Of a stretch of DNA of 64,000 bases, positions 16,506-23,646 are shown piece by piece (the stretch's first letter is position 1; each line of letters starts with the position of its first letter). The translations under genes were made by a program, and so were the position numbers. The notes below the pieces were generated by a model, which saw nothing but the letters and a program-made list of their open reading frames with translations, was not told the DNA's origin and did not search any database. Origin of the DNA: Lachnospiraceae bacterium (GTDB lineage: Bacteria; Bacillota; Clostridia; Lachnospirales; Lachnospiraceae); the NCBI GenBank assembly GCA_022510745.1, contig JAFLSY010000006.1:62001-126000 (forward strand), read 5' to 3'.

Positions 16506-17749
16506 TGATAAGCAAGCGGAGATATTATCGCAATTTTCTGCTTGCCATGATGGTTATGGGCGTGCTTATATTTATGGGTGCGCCTATAGCCAACAAATAT
16601 CTATGGCATATAGATTTCATAACGGTGATTTGCAGATATGCGATAATAGGAGAAATGGTAATGATCACCTCTGCCCTAATCATTACATTGATAAAGAATA
16701 GGGGCATAAAAAACTACATAGAAAACAGGATACTCTTACAGTCCATAGAAACAAATCTCATGGCAATCGGTGCGTATACAAAAAAGGATGATAAAGTGTT
16801 TGTGGAACTGCCAAAAATCAGGATAAAAAGAGGTATCATCATAATCAGTCTGCGAAACTTAAAAATCCGTACTATCATAGAGAGATACTTAGACTCATTC
16901 AGCACGGCATTACCTGACAGATATATCGTGGAGGACTATTATATCTCACAGAATAACGCAGAAGTAAATATCATATATGAGGATATAAAGAATTATAGAT
17001 ATGAGCAGTACAATATATCTGATTATGTGGATATTATTAAGTCTATGAATTTATTGGACATATACTTTGACCGCAAACACATAGTAAATGTAAATGATCA
17101 TCCGCATTTTCTTATCAGTGGTTCGAGCGGTTCGGGTAAGTCCTATCTTGCAAATGAGATAGTGATACAGGCTATTGCTAAAGAGTGGGAAGTCGTGATA
17201 TTGGACCTGAAGCGCTCCTATGGCTTATATAGGGCTTTCGTCGATTATAGTTATGAATTGGATGATATTTTGGATAAATTGCAATCCGTGGAGTCTGAAA
17301 TGCTCTCAAGGATGGAAAAATTACAGCCGGCACTGGACAATAATCCAAGGACCCTTGCGATAGATATAGGATATAAACCCATGCTGGTCGTCATAGAAGA
17401 ATATATCTCTCTACAGGCTTCACTTGATAAGAAGAAAAAAGAGGAACTGGAACGTATCGTGAAAAATATCAGCGTGCTTGCAAGACAGAGCAATATACAT
17501 CTTATGATAGTGATGCAGTCAGCAGGGACAGAGAATATCCAGTCAACGACAAGGAGCAATCTGACTAAGGTGTTATTGGGAAATGCGCAGTCTAATATCT
17601 TGACCGCTACTTTTGGTACTGGTGTTGATATTCCAAATATCAATACGAAGATGCATAAAGGAGAGGGTCTGATACAATTAGACAGGATAACCATGTTAAG
17701 GGTACCGAGAATAGATGATATAGAGAACTTTAAGGATATGATCTTCTGA
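16502..17749 (+). CDS. FtsK/TcpA-type DNA-translocating ATPase (coupling protein)
   Basis: A 415-residue protein with two N-terminal membrane helices (about 11-28 and 40-65) and a cytoplasmic FtsK/SpoIIIE-type ATPase domain. Walker A is GSSGSGKS (207-214) and Walker B is PMLVVIEEY (293-301); the IMVMQSAG stretch is a typical sensor. In Tn916/ICEBs1-type elements and in many IMEs this protein brings the nicked element DNA to the mating channel. It is small for the family but complete. Codon use is strongly AT-rich, like the rest of the element. Confidence 0.85.
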   Translation: MMISKRRYYRNFLLAMMVMGVLIFMGAPIANKYLWHIDFITVICRYAIIGEMVMITSALIITLIKNRGIKNYIENRILLQSIETNLMAIGAYTKKDDKVFVELPKIRIKRGIIIISLRNLKIRTIIERYLDSFSTALPDRYIVEDYYISQNNAEVNIIYEDIKNYRYEQYNISDYVDIIKSMNLLDIYFDRKHIVNVNDHPHFLISGSSGSGKSYLANEIVIQAIAKEWEVVILDLKRSYGLYRAFVDYSYELDDILDKLQSVESEMLSRMEKLQPALDNNPRTLAIDIGYKPMLVVIEEYISLQASLDKKKKEELERIVKNISVLARQSNIHLMIVMQSAGTENIQSTTRSNLTKVLLGNAQSNILTATFGTGVDIPNINTKMHKGEGLIQLDRITMLRVPRIDDIENFKDMIF

Positions 17750-17775
17750 GGCGCCGTAGGCAAGCCTCAGAAGAT
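17741..17775. repeat. Perfect 12-bp inverted repeat at the end of the ATPase gene
   Basis: ATCTTCTGAGGC 17741-17752 and GCCTCAGAAGAT 17764-17775 around an 11-base loop; the left arm contains the stop codon. No T run follows, so it is not a standard terminator. It could be a processing hairpin or part of an origin of transfer together with the repeats just downstream. Confidence 0.6.
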
Positions 17776-17864
17776 ATAAAAATGATGTATATTTGTATAT
17801 CTAAAAATTATAGTTTACTTAAATGCTTAATGGGATTATAATTGGTTAAAAGAATTTCATTTGG

Positions 17865-17924
17865 CTTATCATTCCTTATCATTCCTTATCATTCCTTATC
17901 ATTCCTTATCATTCCTTATCATTG
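17865..17924. repeat. Six tandem 10-bp repeats
   Basis: CTTATCATTC is repeated six times without a gap (last copy ends in G). The period is close to one helical turn, so all copies face the same side of the DNA, as in protein-binding iterons. Confidence 0.9.
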
Positions 17925-17986
17925 CCAAATTGTATATTGTATATCAACAAACAACAGCAGACAATCAGAGATGTACAAAAATCTAC

Positions 17987-18070
17987 AGACTATCAAGAAA
18001 TCACAATAGACTGTCAAAGATTTTCAACAGACTGTCAAAAAATCACAAGAGATTGTCAAAAAATTATCAC
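17987..18070. repeat. Four tandem 21-bp iterons
   Basis: Units at 17987, 18008, 18029 and 18050, each 21 bp, with consensus AGACTGTCAAAAAATCACAAN. A fifth diverged copy (AGACAATCAGAGATG) starts at 17959 but is out of phase. TGACAATCTG at 18071-18080 is the inverse complement of the unit start (AGATTGTCA). Two helical turns per unit and the position upstream of no obvious coding need make this a candidate replication or transfer origin. Confidence 0.8.
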
Positions 18071-18139
18071 TGACAATCTGCTGAATTTCAAGATATACGA
18101 TATGCAAAATGATATGGAAATCTGAAAGGAGAATTTCAC

Positions 18140-18817
18140 ATGAGAAAAAAATTTCTATCAATCAGCATAGTTGCAATCTTATCTGTGACAATGCTTGTAG
18201 GCTGTGGAGACAATGCGGTTGAAACATCTATGGAGCCTACTGAAGCGGAAGAGATTGAAGCTGAAACAGAAGAGACAGAAGAAACGGAAGCTGAAGCAGA
18301 GGCTGAAGCAGAAGCAGAAGAAACTGAAGAGACTGAAGAAGAGATTGAAGAAGCCGAAGCTGAAGCTGAAGTTGAAGCAGAAGAGACTGAAGTAAGTGCT
18401 AAGACCGCTGATGTAGAAGAAGTTGAAGAAGATGAAGAAGTTGTAGTACCTGTACACACTCACAACTACGCACTCACTGCAAGTACTGCTGGTACTTCTT
18501 GTACAAACGCTGGTATTGATACCTACACCTGTAACTGCGGTGACAGCTACACAGTGGCAAACAACAACTACGGTACACATACATGGACTACTGAAACCTA
18601 CAGCGAAACAATCCATCATGATGCAACTATGGACTATGTTGATGGTTATATTTGTGGTTGTGGTATCTTCTGGGCATTTGGTAATACTTACCATCCTGAA
18701 TATGAGTGTCCTAATGGTTATTCAACTGGTGGTCAGTGGAGAGAAACTTCTCCCGCATATGATGAGGTTGTAAATCATTCTCGTACCTACTGCACAAGCT
18801 GTGGTGCACAGCAGTAA
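18140..18817 (+). CDS. Lipoprotein with Glu/Ala-rich stalk and Cys-pair repeat domain
   Basis: A 225-residue predicted lipoprotein: signal peptide with lipobox (MLVGCGD, Cys at 22), a stalk at about 33-100 of alternating Glu, Ala and Thr repeats (EAEAEAEAEE), then a C-terminal domain starting HTHNYALTAST. That domain shows the pattern HxY...TCTNAG...YTCNCGDSYT and further CxC/CxxC pairs, as in the short His/Cys repeats of clostridial surface proteins. Good ribosome binding site (GAAAGGAG). It is cargo of the element; role unknown, possibly adhesion or shielding. Its base composition is less AT-rich than its neighbours, partly because of the GAA/GCA repeats. Confidence 0.82.
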   Translation: MRKKFLSISIVAILSVTMLVGCGDNAVETSMEPTEAEEIEAETEETEETEAEAEAEAEAEETEETEEEIEEAEAEAEVEAEETEVSAKTADVEEVEEDEEVVVPVHTHNYALTASTAGTSCTNAGIDTYTCNCGDSYTVANNNYGTHTWTTETYSETIHHDATMDYVDGYICGCGIFWAFGNTYHPEYECPNGYSTGGQWRETSPAYDEVVNHSRTYCTSCGAQQ

Positions 18818-18857
18818 ACCTTTGGTCAACAAAATCTTTTCATAAACGCCAAACCTT

Positions 18858-18888
18858 AAGAACCTTGGTAAAATCCAGGGTTCTTTTG
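18858..18888 (+). terminator. Rho-independent terminator
   Basis: AAGAACC 18858-18864 pairs with GGTTCTT 18879-18885, followed by TTG and an A/T-rich stretch. It follows the lipoprotein gene by 40 bases. Confidence 0.65.
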
Positions 18889-19118
18889 ATAAAAAAATAA
18901 AAAATTTTTTTAGGGGTCTTAGATGGATAATCTGAGGCTCTTAATTTTACAAGATGTATGAAAAAAGATGTTTCATTTAATAAAAATCCAGTATTTAAGC
19001 GGTTTTAGAACAAAAAAATAATAACACGGATTTTTTGAAATGTAAATAGAAAATGAATTATAAAATAAAATTATACCATGTAAATAGATTGTTCGCAACA
19101 TTTTTTTAAAATTTTAGG
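18889..19118. other. AT-rich noncoding stretch
   Basis: Together with the promoter and leader that follow, about 425 bases between 18889 and 19312 lack a normal gene. This first part is very AT-rich with runs of A and T and no open frame of note. I see no repeat or RNA family in it. Confidence 0.6.
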
Positions 19119-19147
19119 TTTTCATATGCATAATTGTAGGCTATAAT
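19119..19147 (+). promoter_or_regulatory. Probable promoter of the first paralogue gene
   Basis: TATAAT at 19142-19147 with a weaker -35 box TTTTCA at 19119-19124, spacer 17. Transcription would start near 19154, giving a long leader of about 158 bases. That leader contains AAGTGA/TCACTT complementarity (about 19156-19188) and then the conserved segment at 19232-19305. Confidence 0.6.
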
Positions 19148-19224
19148 ATAAATAGAAAGTGACGTAAGCGTTCAAAGTTACTTCACTTATGGAGCAAAAA
19201 ATGGAATATAGGAACGGCTAGTCA

Positions 19225-19305
19225 CTAATGTAGGGAATTTTTGTAAAATGAATGTAACTGTAGACAGACCTGCAAAAGGTCATTTTATCTTATAGCATAA
19301 AGGAG
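19225..19305 (+). promoter_or_regulatory. Conserved leader, copy 1 (tiny ORF plus hairpin)
   Basis: From CTAATGT to the ribosome binding site this matches a segment before the second paralogue (20114-20190). Shared in order: CTAATGT, a GGAA ribosome-binding-like motif, AAAATG, TGTAAC, GTAGACAGAC, and a 5-bp hairpin GACCT-gcaaa-AGGTC. In copy 2 the stem is GACTT/AGGTC, still paired through a G-U. The leader may work through translation of the tiny ORF, through RNA structure, or both. Confidence 0.65.
19248..19295 (+). CDS. Tiny leader ORF, 15 codons, copy 1
   Basis: Encodes MNVTVDRPAKGHFIL. An AGGGAA motif lies about 10 bases upstream. The counterpart before the second paralogue encodes MTVTVDRLIKGL, so seven of the first eleven residues agree, including VTVDR. 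The stop is 17 bases before the next start, a distance at which translation could affect the main gene. Whether it is translated is inference. Confidence 0.45.
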   Translation: MNVTVDRPAKGHFIL

Positions 19306-19312
19306 TTTTGTT

Positions 19313-19984
19313 ATGAGTGAAATTAGAAAATTTATTTTTGATGAATTGAATACGGAGGAACAAAGATTAAAACAGCAGAATAATTTAGAAGCGCTGAAGA
19401 TGAAAGATGATATGGGAAATACAATCTATCATCCGTCATATTTGCATCCTGTGAATATAACAACAGATGGATATATTGGTTTTTATCCAGCTTTAGGTAC
19501 AAATTTTCATGAAACGATGGATATTGTGTACAAATTAATTGATGATAGCTTTCTTGAAGAGCATCTTAGAGACGTAATTGCAAAGGAAATGCAGGATAGG
19601 CTTAGTGCTTCAGAAGTTGACGTATTACTTGATATTGTGCTGAATAAACATATAAGATATGTTTATGATCTTGATTTTATGCGTAGAGAGTTTACGCAAG
19701 ATGAAATTGAAGATATTATATTAAAATTATATATTATAGAAGAAGCCGCTGTTATTGAATATTATTTAACGAAAGAAGAACTTACTGAAGAACAAACAAC
19801 TTTGCTTACATATTATTTTGAAAAAATAAAGGGGACGCCTTTTTTTGAGATGATTGAGAAAAATGCAAGTGAAAAACTTGTTATGCAGATGTTAAATAGA
19901 ATGAATTCAGTTGCTAAAAAATATTTATTTTGCTCTATACCAAGGTGTATGAAATGCAAAAAAGTTAAATATTTTCGTAAATAA
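19313..19984 (+). CDS. Element protein of unknown function, paralogue 1
   Basis: A 223-residue, mostly helical, acidic soluble protein with a basic Cys-containing tail (CSIPRCMKCKKVKY). I recognise no family. Residues 122-176 align without gaps to residues 99-153 of the protein at 20201-20767 (shared FM, VI, K, T, YF, IK, P positions, roughly 30 percent identity by eye), and KLIDDSFLEEHL (74-85) aligns to RLIDSDYIKYHI. So the two are distant paralogues. AAAGGAG precedes the start. The pair lies just before rep, which hints at a role in control of replication or in defence cargo, but nothing shows which. Confidence 0.75.
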   Translation: MSEIRKFIFDELNTEEQRLKQQNNLEALKMKDDMGNTIYHPSYLHPVNITTDGYIGFYPALGTNFHETMDIVYKLIDDSFLEEHLRDVIAKEMQDRLSASEVDVLLDIVLNKHIRYVYDLDFMRREFTQDEIEDIILKLYIIEEAAVIEYYLTKEELTEEQTTLLTYYFEKIKGTPFFEMIEKNASEKLVMQMLNRMNSVAKKYLFCSIPRCMKCKKVKYFRK

Positions 19985-20113
19985 TAATTGTGTTCTATAA
20001 TTGTAAAAGTTTTAACTAAAAATAAAATTAATAATTTTAGATAAAAAGTTTTAATTTTAAGCGTACTCGGCTTTTAGAGAAAATCAGAAAATTGGAAATT
20101 ATAAACTTTTTGT

Positions 20114-20190
20114 CTAATGTGTGGAAATTAATAAAATGACTGTAACCGTAGACAGACTTATTAAAGGTCTATGATTTATTAATAGATTGG
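20114..20190 (+). promoter_or_regulatory. Conserved leader, copy 2 (tiny ORF plus hairpin)
   Basis: Second copy of the leader at 19225-19305; see there for the shared pieces. About 60 bases align with few gaps although the surrounding intergenic sequence does not. Upstream of it (19985-20113) the DNA is AT-rich with no clear promoter; TAAGCGT at about 20058 is shared with the first leader region. Confidence 0.65.
20136..20174 (+). CDS. Tiny leader ORF, 12 codons, copy 2
   Basis: Encodes MTVTVDRLIKGL, with a TGGAA motif about nine bases upstream. The shared Thr codon differs only at its third base (ACT against ACC in copy 1). The stop is 26 bases before the next start codon. Confidence 0.45.
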   Translation: MTVTVDRLIKGL

Positions 20191-20200
20191 AGACAAACCT

Positions 20201-20767
20201 ATGAAAAAGAGTGATGAAATTTTAGATTTTGAAGAACTTTTTGACGTGCCTGGTATGGAAGCATCTGCTGCTAATATGATGCTTGAGGATTATGGTATCA
20301 AGTTATGTGTTCAAAATGAAGCGGCGAGAAAAAGTGTTTTGCGGCTGATAGATAGTGATTACATTAAATATCATATTAAATTCTCGATTGCATGTGCAGT
20401 ACCGGATGAATTTTATTATTACGAAAAGCCGAAAATTAAGATGTTGGCTGACTTGATTTATTATTATGGTGATTTCAATATTATAGATATGCGTTTTATG
20501 AAAAAATTTTTATCAGCTAGTGAGTGTTCTCGGCTTAAAAGTTTTTTGCAGAGCATGTATGAGTGGGACGTGATTGGTTATATACTTAGGAAACGGTCTA
20601 TAACAGATTATGAAATTGAGATTTTAAAAGAATACTTTAATATAATAAAAGATGACCCTAAATATGATGATAAAATCGATTTGTCTAAAAATCTTAAAAA
20701 GAAATTGTATAAATGTTTAGGCTTGGCATCAGAAGGCGTTGTTGATATTGCTTGTAATGCCTCTTAA
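20201..20767 (+). CDS. Element protein of unknown function, paralogue 2
   Basis: A 188-residue helical protein, distant paralogue of the one at 19313-19984 (see the alignment given there). It lacks the N-terminal 25 or so residues and the Cys-rich tail of paralogue 1. Ribosome binding site TTGGAGAC. The rep gene starts 22 bases after its stop, so the two are probably cotranscribed. No known domain. Confidence 0.75.
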   Translation: MKKSDEILDFEELFDVPGMEASAANMMLEDYGIKLCVQNEAARKSVLRLIDSDYIKYHIKFSIACAVPDEFYYYEKPKIKMLADLIYYYGDFNIIDMRFMKKFLSASECSRLKSFLQSMYEWDVIGYILRKRSITDYEIEILKEYFNIIKDDPKYDDKIDLSKNLKKKLYKCLGLASEGVVDIACNAS

Positions 20768-20789
20768 TGATGGAAAGGAGCTGAGTTAA

Positions 20790-21965
20790 ATGGCAAATGA
20801 TAATCCAACCTATCGGAATGTCATTCTCAGAATATCTGTCATTAACAAAATTCATGTTGATAATGGTGACCTCGGTGTAAAAGCTGGGGACACTGTTATC
20901 AATACGATTGAAGCAATCAAAAAGGTACTTGATGATTGGACGAAAACGAAAGATTTAAAGTATTATATGATTGAACATAATGCAGGTACTGAGAGGGCTC
21001 ATGTACATATAGTCTTATGTTTCGCAAAAAATTCACAGTGTACTGGCAAGACACTGAAGAATAAATTTCCATATGGATTTATCGAAAAATGTAAGTATGG
21101 AGTTAAGAATGCAGTGCAGTATTTGGTGCATATGAACAATCCCGAAAAAACGCAGTATTCATGGGATGAGGTTATAACTAATGCACCGCATAAACTTGAA
21201 TTTTTTAAAGTGCCGGGTAGACAGATTTTGACTGTAAAGGCTCAAACAGTTATTGATAATATTATATCGGGTAAATTAAAGGAACATGAAATAGATAAAA
21301 TTGATCCTGATGTCTATATTGAGTTTGGTACAAAAATCAGGAATGCATTTGACTATAGACAAAAGCTTGTTATGACTAATCCTGAACGTGATATAGAGGT
21401 ACATGTTTTAGAAGGCCCCAGTCGCGTTGGAAAATCAACTTTTTGTAGAGTAATGGCTAAAAAATTTAATAAAAGTATTTATTTTTCATCATCCTCGAAT
21501 GACCCCTATCAAGATTTGAAAACTCAAGATATTTTAGTCTTAGATGATTTTGATTATAGGCATATTAAGATTGACGATATGAAGAAAATGCTTGACCCTT
21601 TTATAATGTCTACTATGTATGCAAGGTATAAGAATAAATTGTTTGTTGGAGATACTATCTTTATCTGTACTAATACTCCTATTATAACGTGGTATTCTCA
21701 AGAAAGTTTGATTGATAGAGAAGCAATATTTGGTAGGATTACTTCTGTAATGAGATTTGAGTTTTCTGATACAAAATATGTTGCAAACTATACTGTGAAT
21801 GAAATCGTTAAGGTAGAAGATGGTACAGAAGATGATATTGGTAATGGTTTTACATATAAACGTGTTAGTGATGAGATTAAAGTATTTGATATGAGAAAAT
21901 ATATTGATACTTCTCTTAACAAGACAAAGAATGAAGAATTTTTAAAAATGCTGGACGAAATTTAA
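20790..21965 (+). CDS. Rolling-circle replication initiator with HUH nuclease and SF3 helicase domains
   Basis: A 391-residue Rep. The N-terminal domain is of the Rep_2/pMV158 RepB type: HUH motif HVH (71-73) and the tyrosine motif AVQYLVHMNNPEKTQY, with Tyr111 the likely nicking residue. The C-terminal half is a superfamily 3 helicase of the kind in CRESS-DNA viruses: Walker A GPSRVGKST (209-217), Walker B ILVLDDF (248-254), motif C FICTN (291-295). Family knowledge: such HUH-SF3 proteins occur in plasmids and integrated elements of Firmicutes and are related to the Reps of small ssDNA viruses. Here it would replicate the excised circle and may act as relaxase for transfer, as no other relaxase is present. 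Confidence 0.9.
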   Translation: MANDNPTYRNVILRISVINKIHVDNGDLGVKAGDTVINTIEAIKKVLDDWTKTKDLKYYMIEHNAGTERAHVHIVLCFAKNSQCTGKTLKNKFPYGFIEKCKYGVKNAVQYLVHMNNPEKTQYSWDEVITNAPHKLEFFKVPGRQILTVKAQTVIDNIISGKLKEHEIDKIDPDVYIEFGTKIRNAFDYRQKLVMTNPERDIEVHVLEGPSRVGKSTFCRVMAKKFNKSIYFSSSSNDPYQDLKTQDILVLDDFDYRHIKIDDMKKMLDPFIMSTMYARYKNKLFVGDTIFICTNTPIITWYSQESLIDREAIFGRITSVMRFEFSDTKYVANYTVNEIVKVEDGTEDDIGNGFTYKRVSDEIKVFDMRKYIDTSLNKTKNEEFLKMLDEI

Positions 21966-21980
21966 AATTTTTATTGTTAC

Positions 21981-22039
21981 GTATTCACTCTATATGGTGT
22001 AATGCTAGTAAATAGATATTATGAGTATAGGGTGAATAC
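21981..22039. repeat. 14-bp inverted repeat downstream of rep
   Basis: GTATTCACTCTATA 21981-21994 and TATAGGGTGAATAC 22026-22039, one G-U mismatch, 31-base loop. No T tract follows. It could be a double-strand origin hairpin, an operator pair for the next promoter, or a terminator-like stem. Confidence 0.6.
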
Positions 22040-22060
22040 AAAACACAAAGGAGAAAATTC

Positions 22061-22123
22061 ATGCCAAAAAGAAAATTAGAAGAACTAGAGATAAGTTTAA
22101 AATGTGGTGTGAGGAAATCTTAG
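22061..22123 (+). CDS. Mini-ORF of 20 codons with a strong ribosome binding site
   Basis: AAAGGAG eight bases before ATG, then MPKRKLEELEISLKCGVRKS and stop. The position directly before the integrase gene is where excisionase (xis) genes sit in related elements; this could be the start of a decayed xis or a leader peptide. The following 165 bases (22124-22288) are over 80 percent A+T with several copies of AAAATAAT and no gene, ending at the integrase start. Confidence 0.4.
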   Translation: MPKRKLEELEISLKCGVRKS

Positions 22124-22288
22124 ATATTAAATAAAATAATAGATATAAATTGATAACAGATAAATAAAATTATTTCATAAAATAAAAATCTTAAAATAAT
22201 TAAAATCATATCAAAATAATACATTGTAAGATATAAATTTCAAAATAATCCCATATAATTTTTTCCTTACACTGCTAGAAGGCGGTTT

Positions 22289-23560
22289 ATGATGGAAGAA
22301 GATTTTATCAGTCAAAACGACGTGTTGCAACACCTTCTTTTACGGTGTAATATGACAGTAGAAGATGTGCAGGCTGAAGTTGAAAATATGAGAGATAAAA
22401 AATATTTAGAAACTCACTTGTACGAGATATGGCAGGGGACTGACGGTAGATGGCGAACATATTTACCGGACCCTACAGCAAAATTAGAAAGGCGGTTGAT
22501 TGCAAAAAGTACAAGAGAAAGTCTTGAAAAAGAAATCATACGGTATTATAGGTCCATAGACGAACGGGTACAGGCAAAGCGTATTACTTTAAGAGAGTGG
22601 TATCAAAAATGGCTTGATTACAAGAAACTGCAAACAAGGTCTGATATGTATGTCCGTAAAATTGACAGTGATTGGAGCAGATATTACAAAGACAGTAAGC
22701 TGATAGATATTCCTATTGTTAATTTGGATTATGATACATTACAGGAATGGGCATTACGCATTGTAAGAGAGAAGAAGCTGACTAAGAAACAATATTACAA
22801 TATGTCTTTGATTATCAGACAATCCCTTGATTATGCAGTACAGAAAAGGCTGATTACCGAAAATCCATTTTTAAGAGTGAAAGTCGATGGTAAGTTGTTT
22901 CGGCCAAAGAAGAAGCCTGTAGATAAATCACAGGTATTTCTGACGGATGAACAGCCAATGATTGAACAGGAAGCCTATAGTGATTTTGCTAAGACGGGAA
23001 CGGTATCTTGCCTTGCAATTCCATTTGCATTTCAGACAGGATTACGCTTAGGTGAAATCGTAGCTCTAAAAGAAAGTGATATTGACGGCAACTATATTCA
23101 TGTTCAGCGTATGGAAGTAAGACAGGTGGAACAGTTGGAAGATGGATCGTGGTCGAAACAGATTTTTGCTGTAGTAGATTATACGAAAACAGACGCAGGA
23201 GACAGGCAGGTTTATTTGAGTAAGACAGCAAAGAAAATTCTCGCTGACATCATTTCCAGCAACAGACAGCATGGATATTCAGACAGTGATTTTCTGTTTC
23301 TCGGTGAAAAGGGACGTGTTCATGCAAAAAGTGTGGATTATCGTATCAGAAAATACTGCCGTCACATAGGCATATCAGAGAAAGCGCTTCACAAGATAAG
23401 AAAGACTTATATCAGCACTCTGATTGACAGTGGATTGAATATCAACGAAATACGCAAGCTGGCAGGACATGAGGACGAGCGTACAACCTATAATAATTAC
23501 TGTTTTAACCGTATGACAAACGAGCAGACAGAAAATCTTTTGGAAGCTGCACTCAACTAA
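22289..23560 (+). CDS. int: Tyrosine integrase
   Basis: A 423-residue site-specific recombinase. N-terminal arm-binding region (residues about 40-95, with GRWRTYLPDP), a core-binding SAM-like domain (about 100-190) and the catalytic domain with TGLRLGEI (first Arg), HKIRKT (H-x-x-R), LAGHED (His) and Tyr in TTYNNYCF. It resembles integrases of Tn916-like and tRNA-targeting clostridial elements. AAGGCGG precedes ATG. The gene points toward tRNA-Gly and stops 86 bases before attR; two GTGTAATCAA repeats lie just after the stop. Confidence 0.93.
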   Translation: MMEEDFISQNDVLQHLLLRCNMTVEDVQAEVENMRDKKYLETHLYEIWQGTDGRWRTYLPDPTAKLERRLIAKSTRESLEKEIIRYYRSIDERVQAKRITLREWYQKWLDYKKLQTRSDMYVRKIDSDWSRYYKDSKLIDIPIVNLDYDTLQEWALRIVREKKLTKKQYYNMSLIIRQSLDYAVQKRLITENPFLRVKVDGKLFRPKKKPVDKSQVFLTDEQPMIEQEAYSDFAKTGTVSCLAIPFAFQTGLRLGEIVALKESDIDGNYIHVQRMEVRQVEQLEDGSWSKQIFAVVDYTKTDAGDRQVYLSKTAKKILADIISSNRQHGYSDSDFLFLGEKGRVHAKSVDYRIRKYCRHIGISEKALHKIRKTYISTLIDSGLNINEIRKLAGHEDERTTYNNYCFNRMTNEQTENLLEAALN

Positions 23561-23564
23561 AAAA

Positions 23565-23584
23565 GTGTAATCAAGTGTAATCAA
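23565..23584. repeat. Paired 10-bp repeats at the element right end
   Basis: GTGTAATCAA at 23565-23574 and again at 23575-23584. The same 10-mer occurs twice at the left end (16019 and 16031). Probable arm-type integrase binding sites. Confidence 0.6.
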
Positions 23585-23646
23585 AAAATTAAAAAAGTAA
23601 AAATTGCGGGAAGTCAGTAAAATCAAGGCTTCCCGAGCAAAAAAAC

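Noticed and set aside
17861-18125. ORFs across the 10-bp and 21-bp repeats (about 67-70 codons)
   Set aside because: The 21-bp iterons give a seven-residue repeat by arithmetic; there is no ribosome binding site and the composition is unlike a protein.
18136-18694. Ser/Ala- and Phe-rich minus-strand ORFs opposite the element lipoprotein
   Set aside because: They are complements of the GAA/GCA repeat stalk and have no start signals.
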